DNA of 64,000 nucleotides from contig NC_026505.1 in assembly GCF_000182925.2 (NCBI RefSeq), forward strand, positions 6,324,001 to 6,388,000, written 5' to 3'. The notes below the pieces were generated by a model that was given only the letters and a program-made list of their open reading frames with translations, searched no databases and was not told the origin of the DNA. A program made the position numbers and the translations under genes. Positions 1-12,177 of the stretch are shown one piece after another. The DNA comes from Neurospora crassa OR74A (taxonomy: Eukaryota; Ascomycota; Sordariomycetes; Sordariales; Sordariaceae). Each line of letters begins with the position of its first letter. Position 1 is the first letter of the stretch.

Positions 1-3000
1 TTGACTCGATTGTTCACGGTAGATTAAGCCCGATAAGGAGAGCTGGTGTGAGAACAGACTCAGAAACCCTCGGTGGCCTGGCTGAGAACGTGCTGTCTAT
101 GGTTGTCTAGGTATCCTAATGCGTAAGGTATGCGTGTCTTGTGTTGCGCTCCAGCTACTAGATAGGAGACCTGGGACCTGATTGACGTACGTTTTGTGAG
201 CGAGTGTTCATGCTAGAGCTGACAGTCAAGCTTTGTGCCACACACCATCCCCCCGTTCATTTCACTCTCACTCCGGATCTTCCTCGTCTCCCTTCGACTG
301 ACCCCTCTCCAGGGACTTCGCTCACTTGATTTTGTACACACCGGCACACACCGAGGACATCTTGTAACCCCCCAACCCGGAGTTCAGGCACGAAAAGCCT
401 ATTCTAGATGCACAACCCCGGGATAACCAAGAAGAGCAACTCCAAAGGACTGGGGGAAGAGAGAAAGGACAAAGACCAACCTGACAGGTCGCTTATTCGC
501 GTACTTGACCTCGGTGTGAAGAGGTTGTGAACTCGGACGTTTAAGTCGTGCGTGCGTCGTGTATGTCTGTACGGCTGTAGTAATGTCTTGAATTTATAAA
601 ACTCGGGTGACCGCGGCCGTGTCTCTGTTTCTCGGACAGGTCTGTCTGACTGGGGAATCCTCGAACGAAGGGCTTGGACGTATGGTGATGCGAGAAAGCG
701 AGAGGATGCCGTGCCGCAGGCGGAAAGTGATTAAAGACTGATCGATTATGTCGAGGATTGCTCGGTCAATAGGAAAGGGCAAGTGACCTGGAAGCCAAGT
801 TGATATGAAATCCAACCAAACTGAGAAAGGCAGTGACCTAGAAGTCTGAAAATCAAAGAGAAAGAAACGAGAGACAAGACAGATACAGAAAACAAAGAAG
901 AATTATTGCAGGAGATGCCAAAGTGTTATAAGTCTTCACCTAGTTGTCTTCATGCTCTGATGACAGGATCAACAAGCCCCCCCTGGTCGGACTGTCCACA
1001 CCTGAGCACGAACCAACCATAGGCATATACTCTGTTTGTAGTCACTTCATCGTGCAGTCTGGCCACTTAGCCAGGGCACTTGAGCCCCTCGCGGCCATAA
1101 AAGAAGCAGTAGAGGCCATCTTTGTACAGTATGACCTCCTCAGATACCACTTGGTTAATTACAATCTCTAAAAAACCGTATCGTATCATGCATACACTCA
1201 TATGATACCAAACCATACCCCAGCCTGCTTCCTTGGCATGGGATGCCCTATGTCAGGCGTATAGGGCGCAGTAGCCAGCCTAGGGAGCATATGGAGAGGT
1301 ATAGGGCAACACTTGTGTCTTCGTTGGCTTCTCCAGTACGGCCAGTCCCAGCCTCACCCTGGCACGAGCACTCAAGCTAGGGTACTTCTGGATGAAGCGA
1401 GCCATCGGAAGCCCACCTCAGTGCCATGCTGAAGGGCAAGGGGAAAAGGAAATGTAACTGTTGTTCATGTCTGCATGAATCCGGGACCCCAGCTGTGGTA
1501 CAACAAAGTGCAAGTGCACAAAAATAGGGAGTGGCTAATTGGACGGTTCGCCAGCTCCTTGGGTTTGAGCAAGCAGAAGGTCGCGCATACAAGGTTAGGA
1601 AGCATCATATCGCGTGAAAGCGTATTTGTTTCGAGATTTGGCTCCGCTGTCAAAAAAGGGCGACGGCTGTTGTGGTAGTTGAGGATTTCCTTCCCGCCGT
1701 CGCTTGTGATACTTGCATCAACTCTTGGATGGAGAGATAGCCGAGAGCAGGAAGATCAAGAAAGGTCTGCAAAGTCCAGATGCCTTCAGGTCTTCTCACT
1801 GTTCGGATGCTGGCAGGTAGATCTCTCTCCTTGTGAGGGGTGGGGGTTGTGGTCTGGGGTCTGGGAGAAGGGGGCGAAGAAGTGCGCCTTGAGTATGAGA
1901 GTGAAATTTGATAGGACGATGAGAAAGAATGATGCCAAAACAGTGCGTCAACCTCGGTCTTGCCTGATGGTCGACTCTCCTCCACAATAAAAGACTTTCG
2001 AGAGAGCGTGTGTGGAAGTGGTGCTGAGAAAACGAATCTTTTTCCTGCTTGTGTCCAATAAGATTTGACTAGACAACGGTTTGGCATTATCATCCCGTTT
2101 TCGACAGCGGAATGAATAGCAAAAGAAAACATGGCATGTATCTGGATCGATGGCGTTTACACAGCATCATCGTCATTCCCTCGACCTTGATAGAGCTACA
2201 TAAGGTACACCCAGTGCCCAGTGCCAGCTGCCATCCAACCCTGTCAATACAAAGCAAGGCACAGTGGAAACAACACCAAGGGAGTGCCTAATCAGGTATA
2301 GCATACGTGCGAGAGCTTCAGGTGTGTTTGCCCTTTGGCAGTAGCCCTGTTAATCGTATGCGAATGGCACAAAAGCCTTTGCAGACAGGTACCTCCAAGG
2401 CTGAAAGAAAGATGGACCGCAGGCATGGCAGAAAGGGAGCTCAAGGTAACATGTCAAAGACGAAGGAAAAGCGGAAAAAATATCCATAGCCTCGCTCAAA
2501 GAGGGAATTCCACGTCCGTGTTCATGTCCACAGGCAACCCAAGTCACCAACCTCAGATTGACATGGGTGACAGATGGACTGGATTATTGACCTTGTCGTA
2601 GCACATGTTTGCTGAACAACCAGAAAGAGAATAGCGAGCCAGGCGAACAGAGGGGCTACTAGCCTCATATCCCCAGTCCATTGACTGCCTCAGCAACCCC
2701 TGTCCCACTCGGAAACATGGACAAACGACGTGTGTGAGACATGAGGGACATGATAAAGTGGAATACATACATGAAAGCCCAGTGTTACGCGAGTACATAC
2801 ATGACTAGCATGTAACTGATGAGGGCTGTGACTGGAAACAACCCCCGAATAGAGGACCCCATTCATGGTTGTGAGCTGTGTAGATGTAAGCAGGCCGAGC
2901 AGTCCATCTTGGGGAAGAGGGGATCTGATGAGATAGCGAGAGTAAAGCACTTTGGCCAGATGTCAGCCAGCCCTGACTGACGGGGGTGCTGAGAGGGGAA

Positions 3001-5640
3001 GGAAATGGAAGGAAATACTGTGGGGAGGATGAACTGGGAGAACAACTGAACTGAACGACAGAACTACCTAGATAGAGAGAAGACTCAAGATGACGCAGAC
3101 CCCCTATCCGAATGAATGATTGCAATCATGCATTACAATGATTCGCGAGTGCGAGGGAGGTGTTGGTTGTATGAGCGGTGCGTGACCTGAATATTGACCC
3201 CTCCCATTTGCAGATTTCGTGTAACACTAGTGACACAGTGAAAAAGAGAAAAGGATGTAGCTTGGGTAGGTTGTACTTTGTTAATTCCCTGCTCGTTTTG
3301 CTCCGGACTTTCGTTCGCAGAAATCCTCCCACTTTGCTCTTTTCGCTGCTTTCCGTTCGTTGCTCTTGCTGGAAATTGAAGCGTTGTCCATTGTCGATTG
3401 TCGTCTGTTGATGTTGCACCGGCCGTTCGGCATCTGGCCCCGCTCATGCAAGGCTGATGAGAGCAGACGCTTCAAACGGATATAAATGACGATTTCCGCG
3501 AGAAAGAAAAGTGATAAGTGACAGAAGTCGGTGGGCAAAAGCGCAATGCCAAACAACGGCCGGGACTCAGTTTAGGTGACAGGAGGACAGAAGATGCCCC
3601 CCAACTTGCCCAGACTGCGTGTTCGTTGTTTGGCAGGCACAAGAGGCATTCGATTACATGATGCAGTCAGAATTCAGCTGTTCCCCCTTCCTCATTGAGT
3701 AATTGAAGCCAAGGTGTTGCGACATGCCCAAGGTGGAAATACTAGTTGCTCCTGCCAAATAAGCTGAACCTGAACTTATGCCCCTCTTGTCAAAAGGAAA
3801 GAGCTTCTGTTCCTCGTTCTTCACCCCTCGCTCTCTCCTAATTCCCCCCACTGTGCTTCCAGTTGTACTGCGACTGCAGTGACTGCAGTGCCTGTTGTTT
3901 GCTTTTTCATGCTGTCTGTCGTGCGTCACTAGCGTGGTATCGCCAGGCCAGGCCGGTCTCCCTCTTGCTGACCTAATGCTAACGAGCAAAGTAGAACAAC
4001 TTGAAGTGTTCAATCTTCACCGGTCCGGTCCCTCTCAAGTTCTCTGCTTGTCGTCATCTTGCGTGCTGAAAAAGAATCCAATGAATTGATACCAGGTTGA
4101 GGTAGAACTGTCAAAGGTTGAGGAAGAGGCCAGAAATTGAAGACGGACGCCATGCTATCATGTACAGGGGCAAGTAGTATCTATGGTGGTGAGTTTGCAT
4201 CATGGAAGAACCAACACCCCTTGACATCATCTCCTTCCATGATGTTGACAGCAAACACAACGGCATGGCGAGATTGAACAGAACTGACGCAGCGAACGGG
4301 CGCCGCCCCAGTGCCCCCTCCCCAGCCAGCCAGCCCTTCCAAGGGTGATTCAAGCCGGCACAAACCAACAACCCAAGCCAAGGAAGGTCCCAAGGAAGGC
4401 ATCCCTGATTCTATCACTTTTTACTAGGAGTGATCTGATCGCCTTGAACCTGCACCGGCACTCACCAAATGTGAGCGATCTCTTGCTGCCCACGCCATGA
4501 GGTTCAGTTGCCTTTTCCGATTTGTTGCCAACGGACGACTTCTTCCCAAGGCATGGCATGCCCACGAGTAAGTAGTAGCGCCAACGGTCAATTCGTCATG
4601 CCATCGTGTTCTGCATTTCAAACGAATAATTCCAGTACTGTCTCTACCTACTTTTGGACACAGAAAGTCCCGTCATGATAGTAGTGCTGTGTGCAGGCAG
4701 TGTAATGGTGCGATACTTACTGTAGAGGTATTGTTTTTGTTCGAAATTCTCACATTTGACACTGAAATGATCGGCCGGCCCCTGCCTTCCTTCCTTCCTG
4801 CCCACTCGGTCCGGTCCGAGAGCCTTCATGTGCACGGGCGCGGTACGAGACTGGACGTTGCCGATACATGTCCCGGTTAAGTAACGAGGTCTTTCGGAAG
4901 GAGTTACTGTCGTTAGATCAGATCGATTGGAGGAAGGAAGCCCGAAACGGAATTAGGGAGTCGTCCGTCGTTTCCTCTTGCATGTCACGCGACTGCACCT
5001 GCAACTGCAACTTGAACTCCTAATCTGCTTCAGTTGCCAGCTGTCATTGTCAAACACGAGAGTCTCCAACCCTCCAGTCCGACATCCACTGCATCCAATA
5101 CATCGCCCGCCTGTCGACCGTTGATGATGAGCGATGGCTCGGCAACGCCCTACAGTCAAGTTCCGAGCATACAACACATCGTTATCAGCAGCCAAGATTA
5201 CCGACGAGGGCAGTTCGTATCGACTTGACGCTGCCAGGCCTCGAAAGCCTATGACAGGCCCCAGTGTTGCGCCCTCAAGCAAGCCAGAAGCGAGCCTAGA
5301 AGCATTGAAAGCTGTATGTTTGTTCGGAAGGAGCCTCGGCCAATGATGTATAGCCCAAACCTCGAACCGCATATCGTGGCAGATCCCCTAAATCTGAAGA
5401 TGGGTGCTAGTCCTCCAATCCTTCCGCCAGTCGCTGTTTCGCCTCACGTCCAAGCAGGTTTGTGTGGCATCAACGGCAAAATCGGCAGCGACTATTCGGA
5501 CGGACCCTTCCATCAATCTTCGGAGACGAAACGCCAGCACGAGGTGCGGATAGATAGATGACACACATGCCAACAAGACAAGATTGGCGAATGGCTGCAC
5601 TCGAATTTGACGGTGTCGTTGGGGGGATTGCCGTTGCGGA
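1..5640. other. Intergenic region, no supported gene
   Basis: I read both strands and found only short open frames with no recognisable domain, no C-ending codon bias and no convincing splice pattern. The longest minus-strand frame, 1650-2132, gives a low-complexity peptide and was not accepted. The stretch 4950-5370 is open on the minus strand and could be related to the Cys-rich candidate just to its right, but I could not join them. No tRNA or 5S rRNA signature was seen. Confidence 0.5.
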
Positions 5641-5649
5641 AGAATTTGG

Positions 5650-6120
5650 ACGGCCTAGGCTCGAAGAAAGGCGTTCGGATAATTGCAGTAGCCCATGGTA
5701 CAGTATCCGCCGTCCGCGCTGTCAACGAAGCTCTTGATGCCCTTGCTGTTCGGCCCCCCGACATGCACATACCCGCCCCCCTCGTTGCCCAGTGGTTGCA
5801 CGCACTGCCCGCCAAAACTGCAAGACATGAGAGATGGTGTCGTAGTTGACGAATGAGCTTGAAGCTGACAGCTAGTTCCGATTTTATAGGTCCGTCAAGG
5901 AAACACTTGTGTGCCCTGTTGCTCTCACCCTCTCGACATCGTCGTCGTCCCTGTCCACGTCGCAACCGAAATCAAACCTCCTCGGAACTCGCCCAGAGCT
6001 GGGATAGAACCCTTCAACCTCGTGGCTTGCAGATATTGAAGTGGCCCTGACATGATTAGAACCCGCAACACGAGATTTTGCGCCGCACACTAGCCTCTCA
6101 CGTCTCCGCAAGCCACGAGA
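5650..6120 (-). CDS. Possible 3' exons of a small Cys-rich protein gene
   Basis: On the minus strand three open segments join in phase across two introns with GTGAGA donors and CAG acceptors: about 55 nt (roughly 6047-6101) and 64 nt (roughly 5865-5928). The last exon ends at a TAG near 5653. It reads like a folded small protein, with segments such as SCSFGGQCVQPLGNEGGGY and DGGYCTMGYCNYP, so there are several paired cysteines and many glycines. The exon above contains ESGCDGCVSDDAGF. I could not place a start codon or 5' exon with confidence; all three frames are open upstream to about 6330. No signal peptide was found because the start is unresolved. I do not recognise the family. It could be a secreted protein, a decayed gene, or a chance alignment of splice-like sites. 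Confidence 0.25.
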
Positions 6121-6330
6121 GTATGAAACCAGCGTCATCAGAAACACATCCATCGCAACCTGATTCGAGGGGAGCCCAGGAGGAGCATGGGGTTCGGATC
6201 GGATAAAAAAGAGTCTGTGATTTTTCTGTCCGAAGTGGCTGCAGTCGAGGGTTCCGATCGACCGTCTTCGCTTGTCCAGCACATACCCTGGGGCGACACA
6301 ATCTCGATGGCCCATCCAAATGGTGTCAAA

Positions 6331-8113
6331 CCACTGTGTTATCTCCCTGAATCCAGATTGTCATATCCCATCCATGGCCACAACTGCTCCCTCGATCATT
6401 TTCTGCGCTCTCGATGGATTGATGGCGCGCTTCTACCCGTCGCCTGCAAATCACCATCACCAACGAGATTGACCCAGACCTGGCAAACCTAAAAGACAAA
6501 CAAGGCCTGCAAGGATACTCCCGATGCCTTGAAGAAGCAGTGCTAGTATTGTTGGCACCCTTGTTGACACACTCTGTCGCTATCAATGATGAAAACTCCG
6601 ACATCAACTGGCAACCTTGAGCTATACCTGTTCAGCAATGCTGCAAATCAACCGCTACACTCGCACCACAATGCACTGTTTCAATCCACAAGCATAGCCA
6701 AACAGCGAAACCCCAAATGGCAGACGATCTGCCGGACTCGGTCCGACGATCTAACTGATATCGGGGACACGGCGGGTATGCCTGACACAAGCGAAAAGAT
6801 GAGGAAGGGGTACCTTGCAGTAAACGGCTGGATGTGGGTGGCCGCGTATTGTGTGTGTGAGTGTGTGCGCGTACGACTTCGCCTGCTGTCCGTTGGTTGT
6901 CGAAACGGACGGACCAGAGGGCGTGGCGACCGCCTGGCCGTGGGCTGGGCTTTGTTCAAGTCTTCAGGTCGCCGCGGAACGAGGAGCGAAGAAGGAGATG
7001 TAGAGGCAAGGCGATGTGCAATATCGTTTGATTCGCGGACAGCCGTTGACGTTGACGCCAACGCGTAACCATCGGCTGATGTTGTGCATCTGCTACCCTC
7101 TGAGGGAAGTTGTGAAAGTCCAGCTTCATTCAAGTGGTGCATCGCAACGACCAGACCATCGAGCCAGTGGCACCTTGTACTACCCATTACCTCGCCTCTT
7201 CGCCCATTATCCGCATTCAAATGTGACGAACTGAGCAGATACCGTTGGCGGAGTAAAGATGCCGTAGCCCCTAGTGTAGTGTAGTGTAGTGTAGTCTCGT
7301 TCATATTATCACAAGCTAGGAGGTACAAGAGCATCGATGAAGCTTCTGTGTGGCCGCAAAGCAACTAAAACCCACTCACTACGCACGAGAGAGAAGTTCA
7401 GAGCTGACGATTTGATACGCCTCCCCTCCCGGGGCTTTTTCATGCCTCCCTTGATTGGCACCTGGCGCGCCAAAGTCAAACCTAGTAGTTGACGTGGAAC
7501 AGGTCGATGGAATGTAATCGTCAAACCAAGCAGGGCAAGTCCTGCCGAGCTCTCTTCAGTCTCTGTACAACGTTGGCTGACTTTGATGATGATGATGAGG
7601 CAAGGTGCGCTTTGATATGACAATTGGCCCATCCCTCAGCGGACACTTGCCATGCAAGCTCAGGAAAGCCCACGGAAGACGGCGGTTGTCGAGACTTGGT
7701 TCCCCCCTTGCTCTATAAAGTCGGGCAGTGCAACATGCCCACATTGAAGAAGACATGAAGAAACGTAGAGGCGAAATAGCTTACGTAAGGTCTCGTCTGC
7801 ATGAAGAGAACTGAAAGGTCGGCTAGAGGTGTGCGCGTCTTCGTTCCGTTCGTGTCAAACCATTTAAGCTAGGTTAGGTCCGAGACAATTGGATGCTCGT
7901 AAGCGATGGAGTAAGTAGTCGTGGTGGTAGTCGCCCAACATTATTGCATACGAGTGTCAGCCCTATTCAGCCAGGCTGTAACAAGCCAAGGCAGATCTCG
8001 GTTCCGAGATGTGCATGTTTTCCGGGAGAGAGTTTGGCGGCGGGTCTGGGGCGACAAAGATAGAATATGCCCCCTAATGCAAGTTTGTTGTGCGTGCGTG
8101 CGTGCGTGCGTGC
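6331..8113. other. Intergenic region downstream of the PPIL4-like gene
   Basis: No gene supported. It holds a TAGTG pentamer repeated about five times at 7272-7293 and a TGCG tetramer run at about 8091-8112, immediately after the stop codon of the minus-strand cyclophilin gene and presumably in its 3' UTR. Confidence 0.5.
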
Positions 8114-9657
8114 CTACCTCCTCCTATAGTCATCGCGACCTCTATTGTCTCTGTCTCTGCCTCTGCGGTGGTCCCTGTCATTGTAGTCTCGGTCGCGGTA
8201 TCGGTCACGACTACGGTCGCCGCGTCTGTCTCTGCGGTCCAAGTCTCGATCATCTCGGCGGCGGTCAGCATCTCTTGGCCCGCGTCTGTTGTCACGGTCG
8301 TCCCGCCGGTCACGGTCCCTCCGAGGACTCCTACTGCGCCTAGACGTGGACCTGTCACGGCCACCACCAACATCAGGTCGAGAATCCCTAACAGGAGGCT
8401 TATCGCCATCATGCCTCCCCTTCAAGTCCTCCACTCCGTGCACCATCTGATAGCTATCGTCATTGCGCCACTCAACATCCTCATCCCTATACTTCCTCCA
8501 CTTCTCCAACTCGTCAACACCACCCCATCCACCGCCTCCCCTCCTCGCCGCACTCTTTCTCTTCGAGTTGGTCTCTGACCGCCATACATCACTCAGCTTG
8601 CTAACGCTCTGACTGAAATCCACGTGGATTCTCCGGTCATCAATCAACACCGAGTCCATCTTGGAGTAAGCCTCCTCGCAGCTCTTCTTGTCTTCGAACT
8701 CGATAAACGCATACTGCAAACTGTCTCCCGTCTTTTGATCCCTGATCACTTCACAGCTCAAGATCTTGCCAAACCGGCTAAAGATCAGCTCGAGGTCTTC
8801 GTCCGTCGTCACCGGGTTCAGCTTGCAAACGAACAAGACGTTCTCGGGCGGCTTGACTTCGGCAAAGGGCAGGTCGCCCATCATTTCTAGGGTAAGAGCT
8901 TGCGCAGCCGCCTCGCGCTCCCGACGTCTTCGTTCTGCTTCGGCGGCAGCTTCTTCGCTGGCTTCGACATCTAGTAGCTCTTCGCCTTCGGTGATGCGGA
9001 CCGTGGCTAGTTGGGCTTTGCTAGGCGGTGGCGAAGCGCTTGGCTCGCGCATGCCGGCCGGGTCCGGGTAGGGGTCGTCGAGAATGACGGTGTGTTTGAT
9101 GCGGATGTCGACCAGGGGGTGGCCGCGCTCGTCGACGATGGCGTCGTTGATTTTCTCCAAAACATCAAAGCCTTCGACGACCTTGCCGAAGATGGCGGCT
9201 TTCCCGTCCAGGTAGTCTGTGTTGTCGCCGAGGGTGACGATGAATTGGGAGCCGGCGAGGCGGGTATCGGGGTCGGAAGGGTGGGGGACGGTGGCCATGC
9301 TGACGGTGCCACGCTCGAGATGTTTGAGTTTGGGGTGGAAGAGGGCTGGGAAAGTCTTTTCGGAGGGGTCGCCGGAGAGGAGGCCCCAGATGGACTGTCC
9401 GCCATCGGATTCGGAGGACAAGGGACCGAGGGGGTCGCCGGTCTGGAAGGAGAAGGACTTTTGGATGGAGTGGATGGGCGAGAAGTTGTAGTATTTGACC
9501 TTGCAGAGTTTGAGGAAGCTGTTGGTGATAGGGTAAGTATGTGACTTGTTAGTTGAGATAGAGTAGGGAAAACTGACTTCTCGCACATCTTGGGCGCATA
9601 ATCAACCAAAAGGTCAATCACAATGTCGCCGGCGCTGGTCTCGAGGAGGACCGACAT
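8114..9657 (-). CDS. cyp6: PPIL4-type cyclophilin with RRM (peptidyl-prolyl isomerase-like 4)
   Basis: Two exons, 9657-9578 and 9518-8114, with a 59-nt intron (GTCAGT donor, CTAAC branch, CAACAG acceptor) joined after MCE to give NFLKLCK; 494 residues. Residues 1 to about 170 are a cyclophilin domain. An RRM lies at about 253-330 with RNP2 LFVCKL and RNP1 LQYAFIEF. The tail from about 410 is rich in Arg/Asp/Ser, as in splicing-associated RS proteins. The family is nuclear and linked to pre-mRNA processing. The cyclophilin active-site Arg is not visible: FHR of cyclophilin A is IHS here, and the Trp of TEWLDGK is Tyr in TDYLDGK, which is typical of PPIL4 and suggests weak or absent isomerase activity. 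The assignment is secure from domain order and length. Confidence 0.93.
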
Positions 9658-11580
9658 GGTGGGTAATCGTGGGTGTCGCGTCCGAGTTTAGCGTGTGCGC
9701 ATGCGAGGGGATAAGTAGAGTAGACGCTTGGTTGGGCTGTGTAAGTACCTCTTAAAGTAGGCCGTCGATGGGAGATTGAAGAATGGAAGGTATTGTCGTC
9801 GTCTTCCGTCTGTTTTGTTTGCGCCCGTCAAATGTCAATGTCAATGTCAATCGCAGTGACGTTTGAAACTTTGGATGGCAATGGCAGGCAGTTCGTTGCA
9901 TGCTTTGCAAAGCTGCCTGCCGCAAGACCTCAATCCACGAGACTGGCCCAAGCTCCTTCACGGCACGGAACCACGTGATCTCATTCTTCCCAAACACGTG
10001 CCAAGTTATTCAACGGCTCCGACTACTTGCATTTCCAGGTTAGGGTTCACTAAGCGAAGCATGCCATCGAGCATTCCACTTTGGCTGCACCCGTCTCCAG
10101 ATTTCATTGCCGTCGTTCCGCGTTCGAAGTCCTGATCACAACACCAAGGAAGTGGTCTAGACTCGCTAGTACTCCGCAAACCCGATTACTACCACCATAT
10201 CATCGGGCAGTTGGCTTGCTTTCTTTTTCTTGCTTCCCCAGATCTTGGTTGTTTGCGATCGGGAGTGCAACACTCAAACTGCGACATTGCCGATAATCTC
10301 GAATGCACGACTCGGATTGATCAAGCAACTTGAAGTCATCGTTGCATGGCCGACGATCAAAACCCCGGACTGCGCATCGACAATGCGGCAGCAGCATTTA
10401 CGAAGCATCTTCACATCGAGCATTGGAATCTAGTGGGATCCGAAATAATGATTGAAACTTTTTTGTCTTCATTCTTTCCGCCCTCCCAGAAATGCCAAAT
10501 CGATATCGAAAACCTGGAAGCCAAACAACACTACACTAAAAATTACAAATAAACAAATAATAAGTTTTCTGCTTCCCTATGCATAGACAGGTGATGCGAC
10601 TAATCCCTGGTTCGTAATGCCGCTTTTGTCTGTCCCCTTTCTGTTCCGTTCGTCCCCCCCAATTTCCATAACATGCTTTGTTGGTTGAATGAAATCCTCC
10701 ATGAACTGATGATGATGATCATGCTTCCCACTCTAGTGACACTCGATTCCTCCCCTGATCCGTGCTTCGATTCATCTGCCTGCCTGCCGCCGCCGCCGCC
10801 GCCGAATAGTCCCGAAAATAGAATGTCGTCGCGATGATTGCCAAGGGCGAAATTATCCGACCATTTGCCAAACATGGTTGTCCCATGTTTCCGCCATCTC
10901 GCAACACGGCGACACAGCCATGCTGGGAGTCCACTTCTCCCGGATTCAGATTCATGCCATGCTTCCCGAACCCTCTGCTCGAACCCGGATCCTCGGCGGC
11001 TGGGCGAAGCGAGATGCTCCAACTGGGTGTGGCTCCATAACAAGGGTCCATAGAAATTGGTAATGTCGATGTCATTGCATGACGGAGACACAATTCAAGA
11101 TTGCTCCATATTACTGGCCGGTGTTTCCCGATGAGAGTTGTTGAAAATGGTTTCGAAGTTTCGATCGACAATAATCAGTCCGAAGACCAAATGTGACAGG
11201 GACAAAAAGAAAGTCCAGACAGAAAAACTCCACGCGCAACAACAATAAACAAGGAACCAAACAATCCGTAAACTCCAAGCTAAGATGCAAGCCAAGTCGT
11301 AACAAAATGTCCATGCAAGACACAAACAATGTGGTCCGCCAACCTCGGGCGATCCAACAAGAAAATCGGGAAAGGCGGATGGACGCTTCCCAAGTTGTAG
11401 ACTGTCAATCCAGTAAAGACGTCGTCGTCGTGACAGACAGTTTTGCAGATGACGCCGTGCGTAAACGCAGCTTTCGTCGCTGCTGCCAACAAAAATGCAG
11501 ACGACAGCCCGCAGCTGTCATCCTGTCTGTCTGTAAACTGAACTGAACCTCTTCTGCTCAATTCCCATAGTTTCCGCCTT
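9658..11580. other. Intergenic region upstream of the PPIL4-like gene
   Basis: No gene supported. It contains a short AATGTC repeat at about 9831-9851 and a CCG trinucleotide run near 10786-10806. Minus-strand frames at 10600-11170 and 11095-11330 are open but lack codon bias and recognisable motifs. The right part is the 3' flank of the hypothetical gene at 11581-12177. Confidence 0.5.
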
Positions 11581-12177
11581 TTACTCACCCCCACAGGCCG
11601 ATCCCGCACTCCTCCTCCTCCTTCCCCTCCTCAGCTCCCTCTCCGCCTCCATCAACCGTCCCTGCACCCAGCTCCGAAACTGCCTGTTCCCTTCTCCCCT
11701 CGTCGCCTCGCAGTTCAACAGCTCCGTCAACGTGCGCTTGATGCCCTCGTTGACATCGCACAGCTTGGCCTCTTCTAGCGCCACTTCGGCTGCGTGGTGC
11801 AGCAGCGTCGTCTGGTCATCCAACGCCGACGAGCCAACGAGCGAGGAAGAACTGCCGCCAAAGGTGGATGCGGTGGCGGTGGCGGTAGCGGACATACAAC
11901 CGAATCCGCTACGTTGACGCTGTCGAGGGAGCGGGGAGGAGCGGCCGCCGTCGTGCGAATGGTGGGGGCCGGAGCGCGTGGGGGAGGTGGAAGGGCTGGA
12001 AGGGCGGAGTTCGTCGAGGTGTTGGATCAGGGACTCGTGCTGGGAGTGCAGAGCGAGGTAGGTCTGGAGGGCCAGGTCGCGGTTGTTGTTCACGTGGTTG
12101 TGGTATGTGATGGAGGAGGGGGGTTCGGGCATGGAGTGGAAGGAGAGGGAAGAAGGGTGGGATAGGTAGGTGTTCAT
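11581..12177 (-). CDS. Hypothetical protein with predicted C-terminal helical region
   Basis: A 198-residue single-exon ORF. I chose the ATG at 12177 because it is the first good-context start (TTCAAA before ATG) and begins MNTYLSHPSS; the frame is also open upstream without another convincing start. The N-terminal half is Ser/Pro/His rich (about residues 1-115), with a stretch around LQTYLALHSQHESLIQHLDE that could form a helix. Residues about 118-190 look alpha-helical (TTLLHHAAEVALEEAKL and a basic Glu/Arg-rich end). No signal peptide, membrane segment or catalytic motif is visible. The family was not recognised. The 5' flank is rich in GTTGTG and CTG repeats, probably a long leader. Confidence 0.65.
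   Translation of the reverse strand: MNTYLSHPSSLSFHSMPEPPSSITYHNHVNNNRDLALQTYLALHSQHESLIQHLDELRPSSPSTSPTRSGPHHSHDGGRSSPLPRQRQRSGFGCMSATATATASTFGGSSSSLVGSSALDDQTTLLHHAAEVALEEAKLCDVNEGIKRTLTELLNCEATRGEGNRQFRSWVQGRLMEAERELRRGRRRRSAGSACGGE

Noticed and set aside
1650-2132. 160-codon minus-strand frame
   Set aside because: No domain, no codon bias, overlapped by other open frames in the same short stretch.
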